A DNA stretch of 64,000 nt from Leptotrichia sp. HSP-536 (GTDB lineage: Bacteria; Fusobacteriota; Fusobacteriia; Fusobacteriales; Leptotrichiaceae): contig NZ_CP165647.1 in assembly GCF_041199985.1 (NCBI RefSeq), forward strand, positions 558,001 to 622,000, written 5' to 3'. Under the pieces are notes generated by a model, which saw only the letters and a program-made list of their open reading frames with translations, was not told where the DNA came from and did no database searches. The position numbers and the translations under genes are program-made. Below, piece by piece: positions 55,812 through 64,000 of the stretch; within the stretch, counting starts at the first letter, position 1; each line of letters starts with the position of its first letter.

Positions 55812-55820
55812 ATTATAACA
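55812..55820 (-). promoter_or_regulatory. Possible second (extended -10) promoter of the peptide gene
   Basis: TGTTATAAT on the minus strand is an extended -10 box directly after the leader terminator. It has only a weak -35 match. It would give a shorter transcript that contains the GTGAATTT hairpin but lacks the upstream sequestering strand. Confidence 0.35.
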
Positions 55821-55844
55821 AAAAAGACTGGAAAAATCCAGTCT
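55818..55844 (-). terminator. Intrinsic terminator inside the peptide leader
   Basis: The 8-bp perfect stem AGACTGGA/TCCAGTCT (55825-55832 with 55837-55844) is followed on the minus strand by six T. It lies ~60 bases after the promoter at 55907-55934 and upstream of the peptide ORF. Confidence 0.75.
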
Positions 55845-55906
55845 AATTTACGGCATATTTTTTTATATTCTACAAAGTTTTCCCCTTAAAGGTTTTTTAC
55901 ACATCT

Positions 55907-55934
55907 ATTATAGCATATTTTATAAAAATGTCAA
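55907..55934 (-). promoter_or_regulatory. Consensus promoter of the hydrophobic-peptide leader
   Basis: On the minus strand TTGACA (55934 to 55929) and TATAAT (55912 to 55907) are both perfect, with a 16-base spacer and a TGC extended -10. It starts 17 bases inside the left end of the ISLre2 insertion. The expected transcript start is near 55900. Confidence 0.8.
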
Positions 55935-55951
55935 TCCTTAAAATTTTTTTA

Positions 55952-57307
55952 GACAGAGTAAAAAATATAGGGGCAGTCATTAAATACCACAACAAATCTT
56001 TTTTGACTGCTTTTTTTAAAATATTTTACTTTGTGATATTTCTTTCAAAACTTCCCTAATCGGACATTCTCCTCCTCTCAAATATGGCATATTTGTGCTT
56101 TTTCCTGTTTCATTAACAATTTCTGGCAAGCATTCCATCTCTATTACCTTTTCTAGTGAACTCGTTCTTTTCCCGCTAAAGTACAATTCATACGCCTTTT
56201 CCCTGTCTTTTCCATAGTTTGCAAAGAAAGTGTGGTATAACGCTCTTGCCTTTATCTTTCTTCTTGAAAATGCTTTTGGCCTGCTTGATAGAAATCTTGA
56301 GCATTCGTGGGATACTAGGGCTTCCGTCCTTGAGCCTATGTAGTCCTCCTTGGTATATATTCTTCTTATCTTCTCATACTGGTTAAGCAGCATCTTCGTC
56401 TGGTCTTTTCTTCTCTGACTTACATTCTCCTTTTCCTTGAAATTTTCATAAAAGTTTTCAAGTTCTTTAAAATCGTCTCCCTTTAGCCATCTGTAAAGAT
56501 TTTTTGATATTTCCTTATAGTTAAGTACATACTCCGACACTTTCTCAAGCGATACGGATGCAGGAAACATTATTGTGTTCTTGTCAATGAGTTTGTTCCT
56601 GTCTGTGCAGATTTTCTCAATTCCACGATGTATTACAGCCATCCTCATGTATGTATTTTTACTTCTTCTGCATTTCATATGGTCTTCATCAATCTCCATA
56701 TATACTGGCGAACTGTCATCTCTTTCAAATCTTTCAATATCAAGTTTCGGCATTTGAAAAGAATGGACAGGATTATACACGGCAGCCCTTGAAACACCGT
56801 AAGTTTTTGCAAGAAATGAAGTTGCAGCATGCTGATATTCAAAAAGTATAGTAAAAATCATCTTCTCAGAAAGCCGTCTATACCGCTTAAGTCCAATTTT
56901 TTCATCAATGTAATAGTGAATGCCTGTTTTTTTGTTTACATATTTTCGACGTTCAAAAGTTACATCTCCGAAGGCAGTAGTAACAGTTCTTTTAACAAAT
57001 CCTTTGCTTTTAAACTTATCTTTTCTTTCATTGGAATGAAAGAAGTAATCATCAGCTCTTTTGACATAAATTTTAAACAGCGTTTCAAAAGCTTTTGCGA
57101 CAAACAGCTTAAACTGCTGCTCAAACGGAAGTCTGAAAGAAAAATATTTTTAAGAAAAGTCCTTACAAGTGAAGAAAAATTTGATATTCTAATCATAGAG
57201 GAACCACCTTTCAATAGGATTTGGCGATTATATTGTAACTGGTTTTCTCTTTTTTGTTAATTTGAAATTTAATTAAATTTATTTGCCCCTATATTTTTTA
57301 CTCTGTC
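55952..57307 (-). mobile_element. ISLre2-family insertion sequence, 1356 bp
   Basis: The ends carry a 24-bp perfect inverted repeat starting GACAGAGTAAAAAATATAGG (left at 55952, right ending at 57307). They are flanked by the 10-bp direct repeat AATTTTTTTA (55942-55951 and 57308-57317), the likely target duplication. It contains one transposase gene on the minus strand with a frameshift. It has landed just upstream of the peptide promoter, leaving it intact. A decayed relative is at 33733. Confidence 0.85.
56016..57196 (-). pseudogene. ISLre2-family (UPF0236) transposase, frameshifted
   Basis: ATG 57196 has AAAGGTGG upstream and starts MIRISNFSSLVRTFLKN. Near 57131-57140 the frame changes: one base is missing before LPFEQQFKLFVAKAFETLF. 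The body then runs without a break through VTTAFGDVTFERRKY, YLRRLSEKM-like helix, VYMEIDEDHMK (residues ~195-205) and ECSRFLSSRPKAFSRRK (~310-325) to 56016. The order matches ISLre2/UPF0236 transposases. Total ~393 residues. Inactive as read. Confidence 0.8.
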
Positions 57308-57393
57308 AATTTTTTTATTTTACAATTTCTTCTTTTTAATATAATTTGTAATATTCTTTCCAAACATTTTTTTATATTTTTCAAAAAATTTTT

Positions 57394-58281
57394 TTAACGC
57401 TCTTTTTCTTTCCTATCCAGTTTTTTTAAAATCTTAATCTCTTTAATTCCATTTTTTCCATTTTTAATTTTATACTTTTCAAAATCTATAAAATCTGCTA
57501 CTTCCTCATTCCAAAGTTCCAAAAATACCTTGCCTGAAACTTCACTAAACTGGATAAATTCATTCTCAAAAACATAAATTTTTTCTTTACTTTTTACTTC
57601 CACGCAGCCCAAAAAATGCGTAAAGAAAGCTCCACAGTCAATATCCCAAATTTTATCAGTTTTTTCAGAAATTCTTCCATTTATATTAGGAGTATGCCCA
57701 AAATATATGTTTTTACTTCTATATTCTTCAAGCACACTTTCTTCATTTAACCAAAATTCATCCCTTGTCCAAAGTACAGTTTCTCTCTCCTGCTTCTCCA
57801 GCTTCGTCTGTAAATCAAGTCCCGCATGCACAAATATATTTTCATTCCCAGAAATCACTAACGGACAATTTTTTAGCCATTTTACAAGCCATTTTATTTC
57901 TTTAAAAAAATTTTCTTCACACCATTTCTCCATACTTTTTTTATTAAAATATTTAGAATTTCTATAAATTGAAAATTCTGTTTCATATCTTAATGGATAA
58001 TCATTTTCCAAATCCTCCAGCATCATGTCTTCATGATTTCCTAAAATAAACTTCACATTATACCCAAGTTTTATCATTTTCATACATTTCATATAAATTT
58101 CATATGATTTTTCACCTCTATCACAAATATCCCCTGCAATTATCATCAAATCTTCTCTTTTCAAGGCAATTTCCTTAAGCATTTTCAAAAATAAATCATA
58201 TTGCCCATGAATATCTGACATTACAAAAATTCGGTCATAATCATTTTCGTTTATTTTTTCTATCTTAATTTTATTTTCCAT
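57394..58281 (-). CDS. Metallophosphoesterase, PPP-type
   Basis: A ~295-residue calcineurin-like phosphoesterase. Metal-binding motifs in order: MSDIHGQYD (residues ~20-28), IAGDICDRGE (~48-57), ILGNHEDMM (~79-87) and FVHAGLD (~148-154), then FGHTPN (~195). This matches the PrpA/ApaH-like PPP group, which act as protein phosphatases or nucleotide hydrolases. The start is placed at ATG 58281, which GAGTGAT precedes, rather than 58290. It lies 34 bases after the phospholipase-D-like gene on the same strand. Confidence 0.85.
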   Translation of the reverse strand: MENKIKIEKINENDYDRIFVMSDIHGQYDLFLKMLKEIALKREDLMIIAGDICDRGEKSYEIYMKCMKMIKLGYNVKFILGNHEDMMLEDLENDYPLRYETEFSIYRNSKYFNKKSMEKWCEENFFKEIKWLVKWLKNCPLVISGNENIFVHAGLDLQTKLEKQERETVLWTRDEFWLNEESVLEEYRSKNIYFGHTPNINGRISEKTDKIWDIDCGAFFTHFLGCVEVKSKEKIYVFENEFIQFSEVSGKVFLELWNEEVADFIDFEKYKIKNGKNGIKEIKILKKLDRKEKER

Positions 58282-58323
58282 AAAAATCACTCATTTTCTG
58301 CAAATCTAGCAAAAATTATTTTT

Positions 58324-59745
58324 TTAAAATACTCCAAATCCATTAATTTCAATAAATCTAAACAATAAATCGTTCATCAATTTTTCATTTTTATGATCAT
58401 CATATGGCAAAGTAAATTCGCCATCCCGATTTGTCCACAGCCTGTCATAATAGTCTAAAATATCCTTAGAAATTTTTTGATCATATGACGATATAATCTT
58501 TAATTCATTTTCAAGGTTAAAATTTCTCATATTTCTTCTTGTAAAATTTGTCGAACCGCCGTAAGTTATCAAATAATCATTTTTCAAGATGGAAAGCATT
58601 TTTACGTGGTACATTTCTTCGCCTTTGTTGTAAAATTTGACATTTATGTCGTAATTGTGTTTTCTTGCGTATTTCATAAGCTCTCCAGCAGCGGCTTTGT
58701 TGGGAAGTCCTGCAGTTGAATTATTTAGGATTATTTCAAATTTTACTCCGCGTCTTGCAGCTTTTCTGATATCGTTGATTATTCCTCTGTCGGATAGAAA
58801 AAATTGGGCAATGATAACCTTTTCTCCAAATTGTGCGTTTTTTAATTCTTCGGAAATATCTTTAGCGGTGGCTCCATTTGTAAAATATTGTAATTTTAAT
58901 TTATCATTTTCTGAAAATGGAATTTTGCTAAAGTCCTTTTCAGGCAATTTTCTTTTTAAGCTTCCATCTTTTTTTGTAATTTTAGCGACAGGCTTCTCCT
59001 GTTCGTAAATTTCTTTTATTACTGGAGATGAAAACTTGAATGCCACATTTGAATGCTTTGAACCTTCTGCGTGTGGATTTGCTGATGTCAGCATTGCGGT
59101 ATTTTCATTCATAATTAGCTTTCTATGATTGGCTTTTGCATTTAATGCCCTTAAAAGGCTACGGATTGTAATTTTGTCAGTCCCTTCGTAAAATGGGTTT
59201 TTAGTTTTTCCACGATTTTTTGGGTTTCCGAAAGGCTGGATAAACAAACGCCACGGAACTGAATAAACTAGTGCCGGATCTCTTAACTTTGTCAAATCCA
59301 CATATCCAATCTTGACGCCAGCTTTCTCGAGCTTCTTATGAGTCTTATTGTCAAATGCCCCATAAAATGTATTGCTTTCATCAAGTATCAAATAAATTTC
59401 CACATTCGGATCCTTCTCCCTCTTTTCCAATATTTTCTGTGCAAATTCTTCTGCAATCGGCAACGGCTCTAACTTTTCCTTAACACCTTTTCCAACAAAA
59501 TCGTTAAACACAAAAATGTCCATCAGGAAAAAATCCTGAGCTTTATCTAAAATATCATAAGCCTGTTCCCATATCTGTCTTTCATAATGTGTTTCTCCAT
59601 TTTTTTTATATGTTAAATCATAATAAAAGTCAACATTATCTGCATTATAAATTTCACTTTTTGATGAAAGCCCTTTTGAAAGTGAAGTACATGAAAAAGT
59701 TCCTAATAATAAAAATGCAAATGAAAAAATAATTTTTTTATTCAT
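58324..59745 (-). CDS. Phospholipase D-like lipoprotein
   Basis: A 473-residue protein with a lipoprotein signal (lipobox TFSC, Cys at residue 19). It has two phospholipase-D-type half sites: NHRKLIMNENTAMLTSANP (~207-225), whose H-x-K-x-x-x-x is followed by Asn/Glu in place of Asp, and YHVKMLSILKNDYLITYGGS (~385-405), followed by TNFTRRN. Two such motifs form one active site in cardiolipin synthases and nucleases of this superfamily. The anchor puts it in the periplasm or at the outer membrane. The exact substrate is unknown. It is first of a leftward pair with the phosphoesterase. Confidence 0.8.
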   Translation of the reverse strand: MNKKIIFSFAFLLLGTFSCTSLSKGLSSKSEIYNADNVDFYYDLTYKKNGETHYERQIWEQAYDILDKAQDFFLMDIFVFNDFVGKGVKEKLEPLPIAEEFAQKILEKREKDPNVEIYLILDESNTFYGAFDNKTHKKLEKAGVKIGYVDLTKLRDPALVYSVPWRLFIQPFGNPKNRGKTKNPFYEGTDKITIRSLLRALNAKANHRKLIMNENTAMLTSANPHAEGSKHSNVAFKFSSPVIKEIYEQEKPVAKITKKDGSLKRKLPEKDFSKIPFSENDKLKLQYFTNGATAKDISEELKNAQFGEKVIIAQFFLSDRGIINDIRKAARRGVKFEIILNNSTAGLPNKAAAGELMKYARKHNYDINVKFYNKGEEMYHVKMLSILKNDYLITYGGSTNFTRRNMRNFNLENELKIISSYDQKISKDILDYYDRLWTNRDGEFTLPYDDHKNEKLMNDLLFRFIEINGFGVF

Positions 59746-59849
59746 GCCAAATACTCCTTTATTTTTTATTCCATTAAATTATAACAATTTTTTCCAAATT
59801 TTTCCATTTGAATTTTTGAAAAGAAAAAACTTTTTATAAAACGTTTATA

Positions 59850-59880
59850 TAAAAAGAAAGACTGCCATTCCTGACAGCCT
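59850..59880 (-). terminator. Terminator after the large autotransporter (minus strand)
   Basis: On the minus strand GGCTGTC and GGCAGTC (59879 to 59860) pair over 7 bp with two G-U pairs, followed by TCTTTCTTTTT. Confidence 0.65.
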
Positions 59881-60010
59881 TCCCTTCTTAAGCTATTTCT
59901 TAATACGTTATAGAATTTCTTCATTGCATTGTTAGCTGTTTCTACACCTTTTAGAAAATGCAGATTTCTTGCTATCTTTTGTTAAAATTAATCACTTTAA
60001 GCTAGTTTTA

Positions 60011-63000
60011 TTAGAATAACGCTCTTAATCCTAAACCTGCCTTGAAGTTATGTCCTTTTGTATCAAATCCTGTATTTACAGTAAATCCTAATCTTCCGTT
60101 GTCTAATCCTAACTTAAGATCTGACTTGAAGTTTCCTTTTCTGTTTTCCTTGTCACCTTTGATTGTATAGTAATCTGTCCAAGCTCCTTTAATCTTAGCT
60201 TCATTTTCTACACCAGACAATTTTCCTAATTCAGTTTCATAACTTAATCCTATACTAGCTACGAAGTTTGATTTTTTGAATACTGGCTGTGTATATTTGA
60301 AGTCTACTCCAGCATTTGGCTTAACAGAATAGTAGTCATTGCTCTTAACTTTTAATGCCATGTCTCCTTCTTCATTTAAAGTAGAGAATCTTCCGTATTG
60401 AAAGTCTAATCCTACGTTAGGAACGATGCTGAATCCTGCTGTAATTGGGAATTCTTTTTCAAGACGGGCATTAATGTCTGCACCATAAGTGTAGTAGTCA
60501 GATTTAGCTCTGAACTCCTTGTCAATTACAAAGAATCTACGTTTATTGTTAGTTTTACCAAGGAATGCATCTCCACCGATTGTGAATGTGAATGTTCCAT
60601 TTTCATCTAATGGTGTTTGTTTGAATAATCCAGCTTTCAACATAGCTTGATTTTCATATGATCTAGCTAAATCTCTGAAAGTGAAGTAGTTATTTACAGC
60701 ACCAGCATACCATCCAGAACGATCACCAAGTTTAACAGTTTCATCTTCATGAAGATATACAAATCCTCCTGCATTACTATGCCAGTCAGGGATTCCTGCT
60801 GTGTCAGTCTTGTATTCTTCTCTTCTTCCAAATGCTTTAATCTTGTTAGAATCTTTAGAAGCATTACCTTCATTTCTTAATTGAGCTAATTCATCTGTAA
60901 GGATATTAGATGTAACATTTATTCTTTGTTGGATTCCACCGTGAATGTGTCCTCTCATTTGATCAAATGCCTGAGCTAATATATGTCCTTCTCCATTTCC
61001 TAAGCTATTAAGTTTATTAAAGATCATTTTTTCTGAACTTCCTGGTCTTGCGATTTCATACAAGTTATCCAAGTTATTAGTGAAGTTTACAAGAGATTTA
61101 TCATTATCAAATGCAAATGAGTGATAAGGCACTTTACTTAAGTATATTTCTGTTAACTGGTTATTTGCATCAGGTTTAGCTTTTACTTGCCAAGTCAAAC
61201 TTGCAGACAATGGATTAACAATTGCTCCACCTGCTAGATTAGATAATGCATCGTTGAATGGTTTCAATATATTACTCTTAATAACATTTCCCTTGTCGTC
61301 AACTTTATCTCCTATTCTAATTGCTTTAGAATTTGTATACAACGTTGCTTCTGTTCCAAAATACAAATTTACTTCCGACAACTTAGACAATTTTTCAAGT
61401 CCATTAATTGGGTTAGTGTATCTAACTCCTGAAGTATCTACATACATTCCAACACTTGTAACTTCTGAAAGTTGTGGTCTGTTGTGATGAGGCCAAGCTG
61501 GATTACCCCATTCATCCTTCGTGTTAAGATCAATTATTCTTGTTCCACCAGTTTGAATGCTACTATTTACTGTTATATTTTTAGCCCAATCTCCTGAAGC
61601 TGCTGCGTCACTTTCAACATCAAATATAGGAGTGTCAATACCATCTACAGTAACCTTAGCTAATGGCACAGTATCAGGTATTTTTATTGTTGTTCCTACA
61701 CCTGTTGTTTTTTCATCACCTGCAGAAACATATTTAATTGCCTCTGCTTTTCCTTCTTCTGTTCCTCCATTATATTTGCTAGGATCTTCATTATCAGTTT
61801 TAACATTAATATTATCTGTGATAATTCCTACTGAACTTGCACCTGTAACTTTAATTGTTCCATAGTTCTTAATGTATCCGTTATTAATTGCAACTACACC
61901 TTTAATACCTTCTGCATCTCCTGTGATTGTACCATAGTTTTCTCCTTGTGCACCTTGATCTAAGTACATTCCTATTGATTTTTTACCTTGAAGATCAATA
62001 GTTCCGTAGTTTACAGCTTTAGATCTTGTACCAGTTGCAAACATTCCGATACCTTCATCTTGTGATACTGTTATTGTACCTCTATTTACAACATACCCTT
62101 CATCTTCAAATCTTACAAATTTTCCTTCATCATTGTAAACGTTACGTCCTGCCGCCATACCTGCTGAATATTTTTGATTTGCAGTGTCTGACATTGATGT
62201 AATAATTGTTCCATAGTTTGTTGATGCAACATTAGGATTTGTTGAAACAATACCTACGTTTCCGTATCCTAAATTAGCACTTGAACTTCCGTTTACAGTC
62301 AATAAGTTATTTTGAGATCTCAAGTCGATTGTTCCAAAGTTGTCAACGCTTCCTGCTGTGTAGTAAGCAGTGTTATAGTCACCATTCATTGTCACGTTTG
62401 CAAATGAAGTGGCTTTAGAGTTTTTATCAGCTGAATAGTAATATACAGCATTTCCTTGTTCATCAACTTCTTCAGGTACTTTAGGAGTACTTGGCGCTGT
62501 TGAAATAACAAGTCCACCTGCATTTTTATTAGCTGCCAATACAATTGTTGGAGCGTTAGTTGGTGTTAAACTTGAAACTTTTCCACTTGCATCAAGAGTA
62601 TAGTTTCCATCTCCAATTTTAACAGTTGTTCCATTAGTTCCACCTGCCTCAGCATTTGTGTTTTTAGCTAATACAATTCCGTATGAGTATCTGTCAATAT
62701 CCATATCAGCACTTACTTCTACATTTCTGCTTCCACCGCTTAACAATGAGTTATCTCCAATATAAACCCCATAAGCTGCATCTGTTGTTCTTCCCGGAAG
62801 TAATTCTGAAGCTTGTGAATAAGTAGATTGTCTATTAATTGGATATTTTGATGGATTTGTTGTGATAGCCTTTCCTGTTGTAGTTTGAACATGTCCTAAA
62901 ACAGTATCGTTACCTACTAGCAGTTTAGTTCCTTTCTGAACTTTAACTGTTCCATCTCCTGAATAAATACCATAGCTGTTACTGTTTACAGTTATTGTAC

Positions 63001-64000
63001 TTGTAGTATGATCAGCTTTTTCACCAGTTATGATGTTATATCCGTAAATTCCGAAACCACCAATATTTTTTCTTGAAGTAGTTCCTACTTTAATATCTCC
63101 ATAGTTTTCAATCCAAGTATTTGAAGCTGTATCATGATCATTTGCCAAGATACCTGCATTTACTTTCTTAAGATCAGCTTTTTCAACACTTGAAGCATCT
63201 ACATTTAATGAATCATTTAATTCAATATTTCCGTAGTTTACAAGTCTTCCTTTATTAACTACCGCACCATAAGCTCTTACGTTAGTCTTGGAAGTATCTT
63301 CCTTAATATCTCCATAGTTATATACGCTATCATTAGCATCAGTATTTACCAGCATTCCAGCAATACCTCTTGTAGTACCTTTACCTGCTGTAATTGTTCC
63401 TGGCGATGTTTGAGTTTTTTCTGTAGTCAATGTCAAGCTTGTATCGTTATTGTTGTTAAATTTAATATCCAAGTAGTTTTTAGCATCTGTAGATACACCT
63501 GACATAGTAGAACCGAAAATCATTCCAAATCCTTTTTTATCATTATAACCTTTATAGTTATAATTCAATGTTTTTGGAGTAGCTAAACGATCGCTTTCTG
63601 ATGAAATATTTGAATCATCAGTTACCCAGATTCCTGCTCCCTCGCTTCCTGTGTCAACTGTAAGCCCTGTAGAGTCAGTTTTAAACTTAATGTCTGAACT
63701 TTCACCATAAATACCTATACCATTTTGATAAGTTAAAATGTCAGCAGTAGCACCAATTCCATTGTTCTTAGTGTTCAATGTAATGATTCCACCTCTATTG
63801 GCAGCAATTGTATCTTTATTTTTTTCAACTAATGCAATACCTACACCATGTAAATTTTTATTTTCTTTTGTAGTTGTAGTTCCACCTGCAACACCTGCTC
63901 CGTAATTTACTTTAATTGCATCCGCTGAAGCTGCATTTTGGTTATCATAAGAAATTGTTACGTTTGATTTTTGTGCATGTTCGTCATTTTTTGCAACAGC
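60011..64000 (-). CDS. Large autotransporter (5' end outside window)
   Basis: The frame is open to the right edge, so ~1329 C-terminal residues are visible. Residues up to ~1000 are repetitive passenger strands: many units of the form NYGxIxxxxx and GSxGVIx, as in VNRGTITVSQDEGIGMFA and KGVVAINNGYIKNYGTIKV. They fold as a beta-helix on the cell surface. The last ~290 residues are the beta-barrel, with HIHGGIQQRINV, GGFVYLHED and a terminal GLGLRALF. The barrel is similar in layout to that at 4970-8019. The passenger probably mediates adhesion or aggregation; I see no protease triad. Confidence 0.9.
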   Translation of the reverse strand, partial: AVAKNDEHAQKSNVTISYDNQNAASADAIKVNYGAGVAGGTTTTKENKNLHGVGIALVEKNKDTIAANRGGIITLNTKNNGIGATADILTYQNGIGIYGESSDIKFKTDSTGLTVDTGSEGAGIWVTDDSNISSESDRLATPKTLNYNYKGYNDKKGFGMIFGSTMSGVSTDAKNYLDIKFNNNNDTSLTLTTEKTQTSPGTITAGKGTTRGIAGMLVNTDANDSVYNYGDIKEDTSKTNVRAYGAVVNKGRLVNYGNIELNDSLNVDASSVEKADLKKVNAGILANDHDTASNTWIENYGDIKVGTTSRKNIGGFGIYGYNIITGEKADHTTSTITVNSNSYGIYSGDGTVKVQKGTKLLVGNDTVLGHVQTTTGKAITTNPSKYPINRQSTYSQASELLPGRTTDAAYGVYIGDNSLLSGGSRNVEVSADMDIDRYSYGIVLAKNTNAEAGGTNGTTVKIGDGNYTLDASGKVSSLTPTNAPTIVLAANKNAGGLVISTAPSTPKVPEEVDEQGNAVYYYSADKNSKATSFANVTMNGDYNTAYYTAGSVDNFGTIDLRSQNNLLTVNGSSSANLGYGNVGIVSTNPNVASTNYGTIITSMSDTANQKYSAGMAAGRNVYNDEGKFVRFEDEGYVVNRGTITVSQDEGIGMFATGTRSKAVNYGTIDLQGKKSIGMYLDQGAQGENYGTITGDAEGIKGVVAINNGYIKNYGTIKVTGASSVGIITDNINVKTDNEDPSKYNGGTEEGKAEAIKYVSAGDEKTTGVGTTIKIPDTVPLAKVTVDGIDTPIFDVESDAAASGDWAKNITVNSSIQTGGTRIIDLNTKDEWGNPAWPHHNRPQLSEVTSVGMYVDTSGVRYTNPINGLEKLSKLSEVNLYFGTEATLYTNSKAIRIGDKVDDKGNVIKSNILKPFNDALSNLAGGAIVNPLSASLTWQVKAKPDANNQLTEIYLSKVPYHSFAFDNDKSLVNFTNNLDNLYEIARPGSSEKMIFNKLNSLGNGEGHILAQAFDQMRGHIHGGIQQRINVTSNILTDELAQLRNEGNASKDSNKIKAFGRREEYKTDTAGIPDWHSNAGGFVYLHEDETVKLGDRSGWYAGAVNNYFTFRDLARSYENQAMLKAGLFKQTPLDENGTFTFTIGGDAFLGKTNNKRRFFVIDKEFRAKSDYYTYGADINARLEKEFPITAGFSIVPNVGLDFQYGRFSTLNEEGDMALKVKSNDYYSVKPNAGVDFKYTQPVFKKSNFVASIGLSYETELGKLSGVENEAKIKGAWTDYYTIKGDKENRKGNFKSDLKLGLDNGRLGFTVNTGFDTKGHNFKAGLGLRALF

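Larger units (their letters stand above)
55769..55877 (-). promoter_or_regulatory. Structured leader that can sequester the peptide's ribosome binding site
   Basis: On the minus-strand RNA, three nested pairings exist. CTTTGTAGAA (55868-55877) with TTCTACAAAG (55769-55778) covers the first bases of the ribosome binding site. TGCCGTAAATT (55845-55855) pairs with AATTTCGGCA (55793-55802), with one bulge. A closed hairpin AGACTGGA/TCCAGTCT (55825-55844) lies inside. A competing 8-bp hairpin GTGAATTT/AAATTCAC (55785-55792 with 55798-55805) shows CGGCA in its loop, which can contact the leader. The pairings are seen directly; the switching is inferred. Confidence 0.5.

Noticed and set aside
1..64000. 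tRNA, rRNA, prophage, plasmid origin or toxin-immunity gene arrays
   Set aside because: No cloverleaf, rRNA stretch, phage structural gene, replication gene or clear toxin domain could be recognised on either strand.

Overview
The window looks like chromosomal DNA of a low-GC diderm bacterium of the Fusobacteriota, most likely Leptotrichia or a close relative. The case rests on very AT-rich coding and intergenic DNA, outer-membrane machinery (TamB, BamA, LpxD), large fusobacterial-type autotransporters, many small lipoproteins, a lactose PTS operon, and standard use of TGA as stop. The genus is inferred; no rRNA or tRNA gene is present to fix it.

Layout. 1-4.7 kb: the 3' end of a lipoate-protein ligase, an acyltransferase-3 gene split by an IS5-family element, then a leftward trio (TIM-barrel-like protein, YqeG phosphatase, VanW protein). 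4.9-12 kb: a frameshifted autotransporter with a lipoprotein-type signal, an LprI-like lipoprotein, an Asp/Tyr-rich secreted protein, a small Cys-containing secreted protein, an old-yellow-enzyme oxidoreductase, and a frameshifted DUF4431-type lipoprotein. 12-24 kb: an envelope block tamB-bamA-lpxD, a lipoprotein, then hslO, ddl and luxS. 24-35 kb: an accessory stretch of hypothetical and secreted proteins, tatD, a predicted PD-(D/E)XK nuclease, tgt, and three tetratricopeptide (TPR) paralogues, the third with a nonsense mutation. 35-47 kb: branched-chain amino-acid genes ilvD, ilvA, ilvB, ilvN and leuA, interspersed with an unknown gene, an esterase, a methyltransferase, a lipoprotein and a racemase. 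47-52 kb: leftward lacF-lacE-lacG with a LacI-type regulator. 52-60 kb: an orphan TrpX-like binding protein, typA, a tiny hydrophobic-peptide gene with an elaborate leader, an ISLre2-family element, a phosphoesterase and a phospholipase-D-like lipoprotein. 60-64 kb: a large autotransporter that runs off the right edge.

How the genes work together. tamB and bamA form an outer-membrane protein insertion pair, with the lipid A gene lpxD behind them; their likely clients include the two autotransporters in this window. ilvD, ilvA, ilvBN and leuA cover the entry and middle steps of isoleucine, valine and leucine synthesis. lacFEG imports lactose as lactose-6-phosphate and cleaves it; candidate LacI-type operators lie before both lacF and the regulator. 

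The most unusual element is at 55695-55934: a 20-residue hydrophobic ORF with an ideal ribosome binding site, a consensus promoter, an intrinsic terminator in the leader, and mutually exclusive pairings that can hide the ribosome binding site. It resembles a type I toxin or a riboregulated leader. A second theme is damage: six genes carry single- or double-base frame disruptions and one a clean Trp-to-stop change. These could be real decay or homopolymer errors in the assembly.
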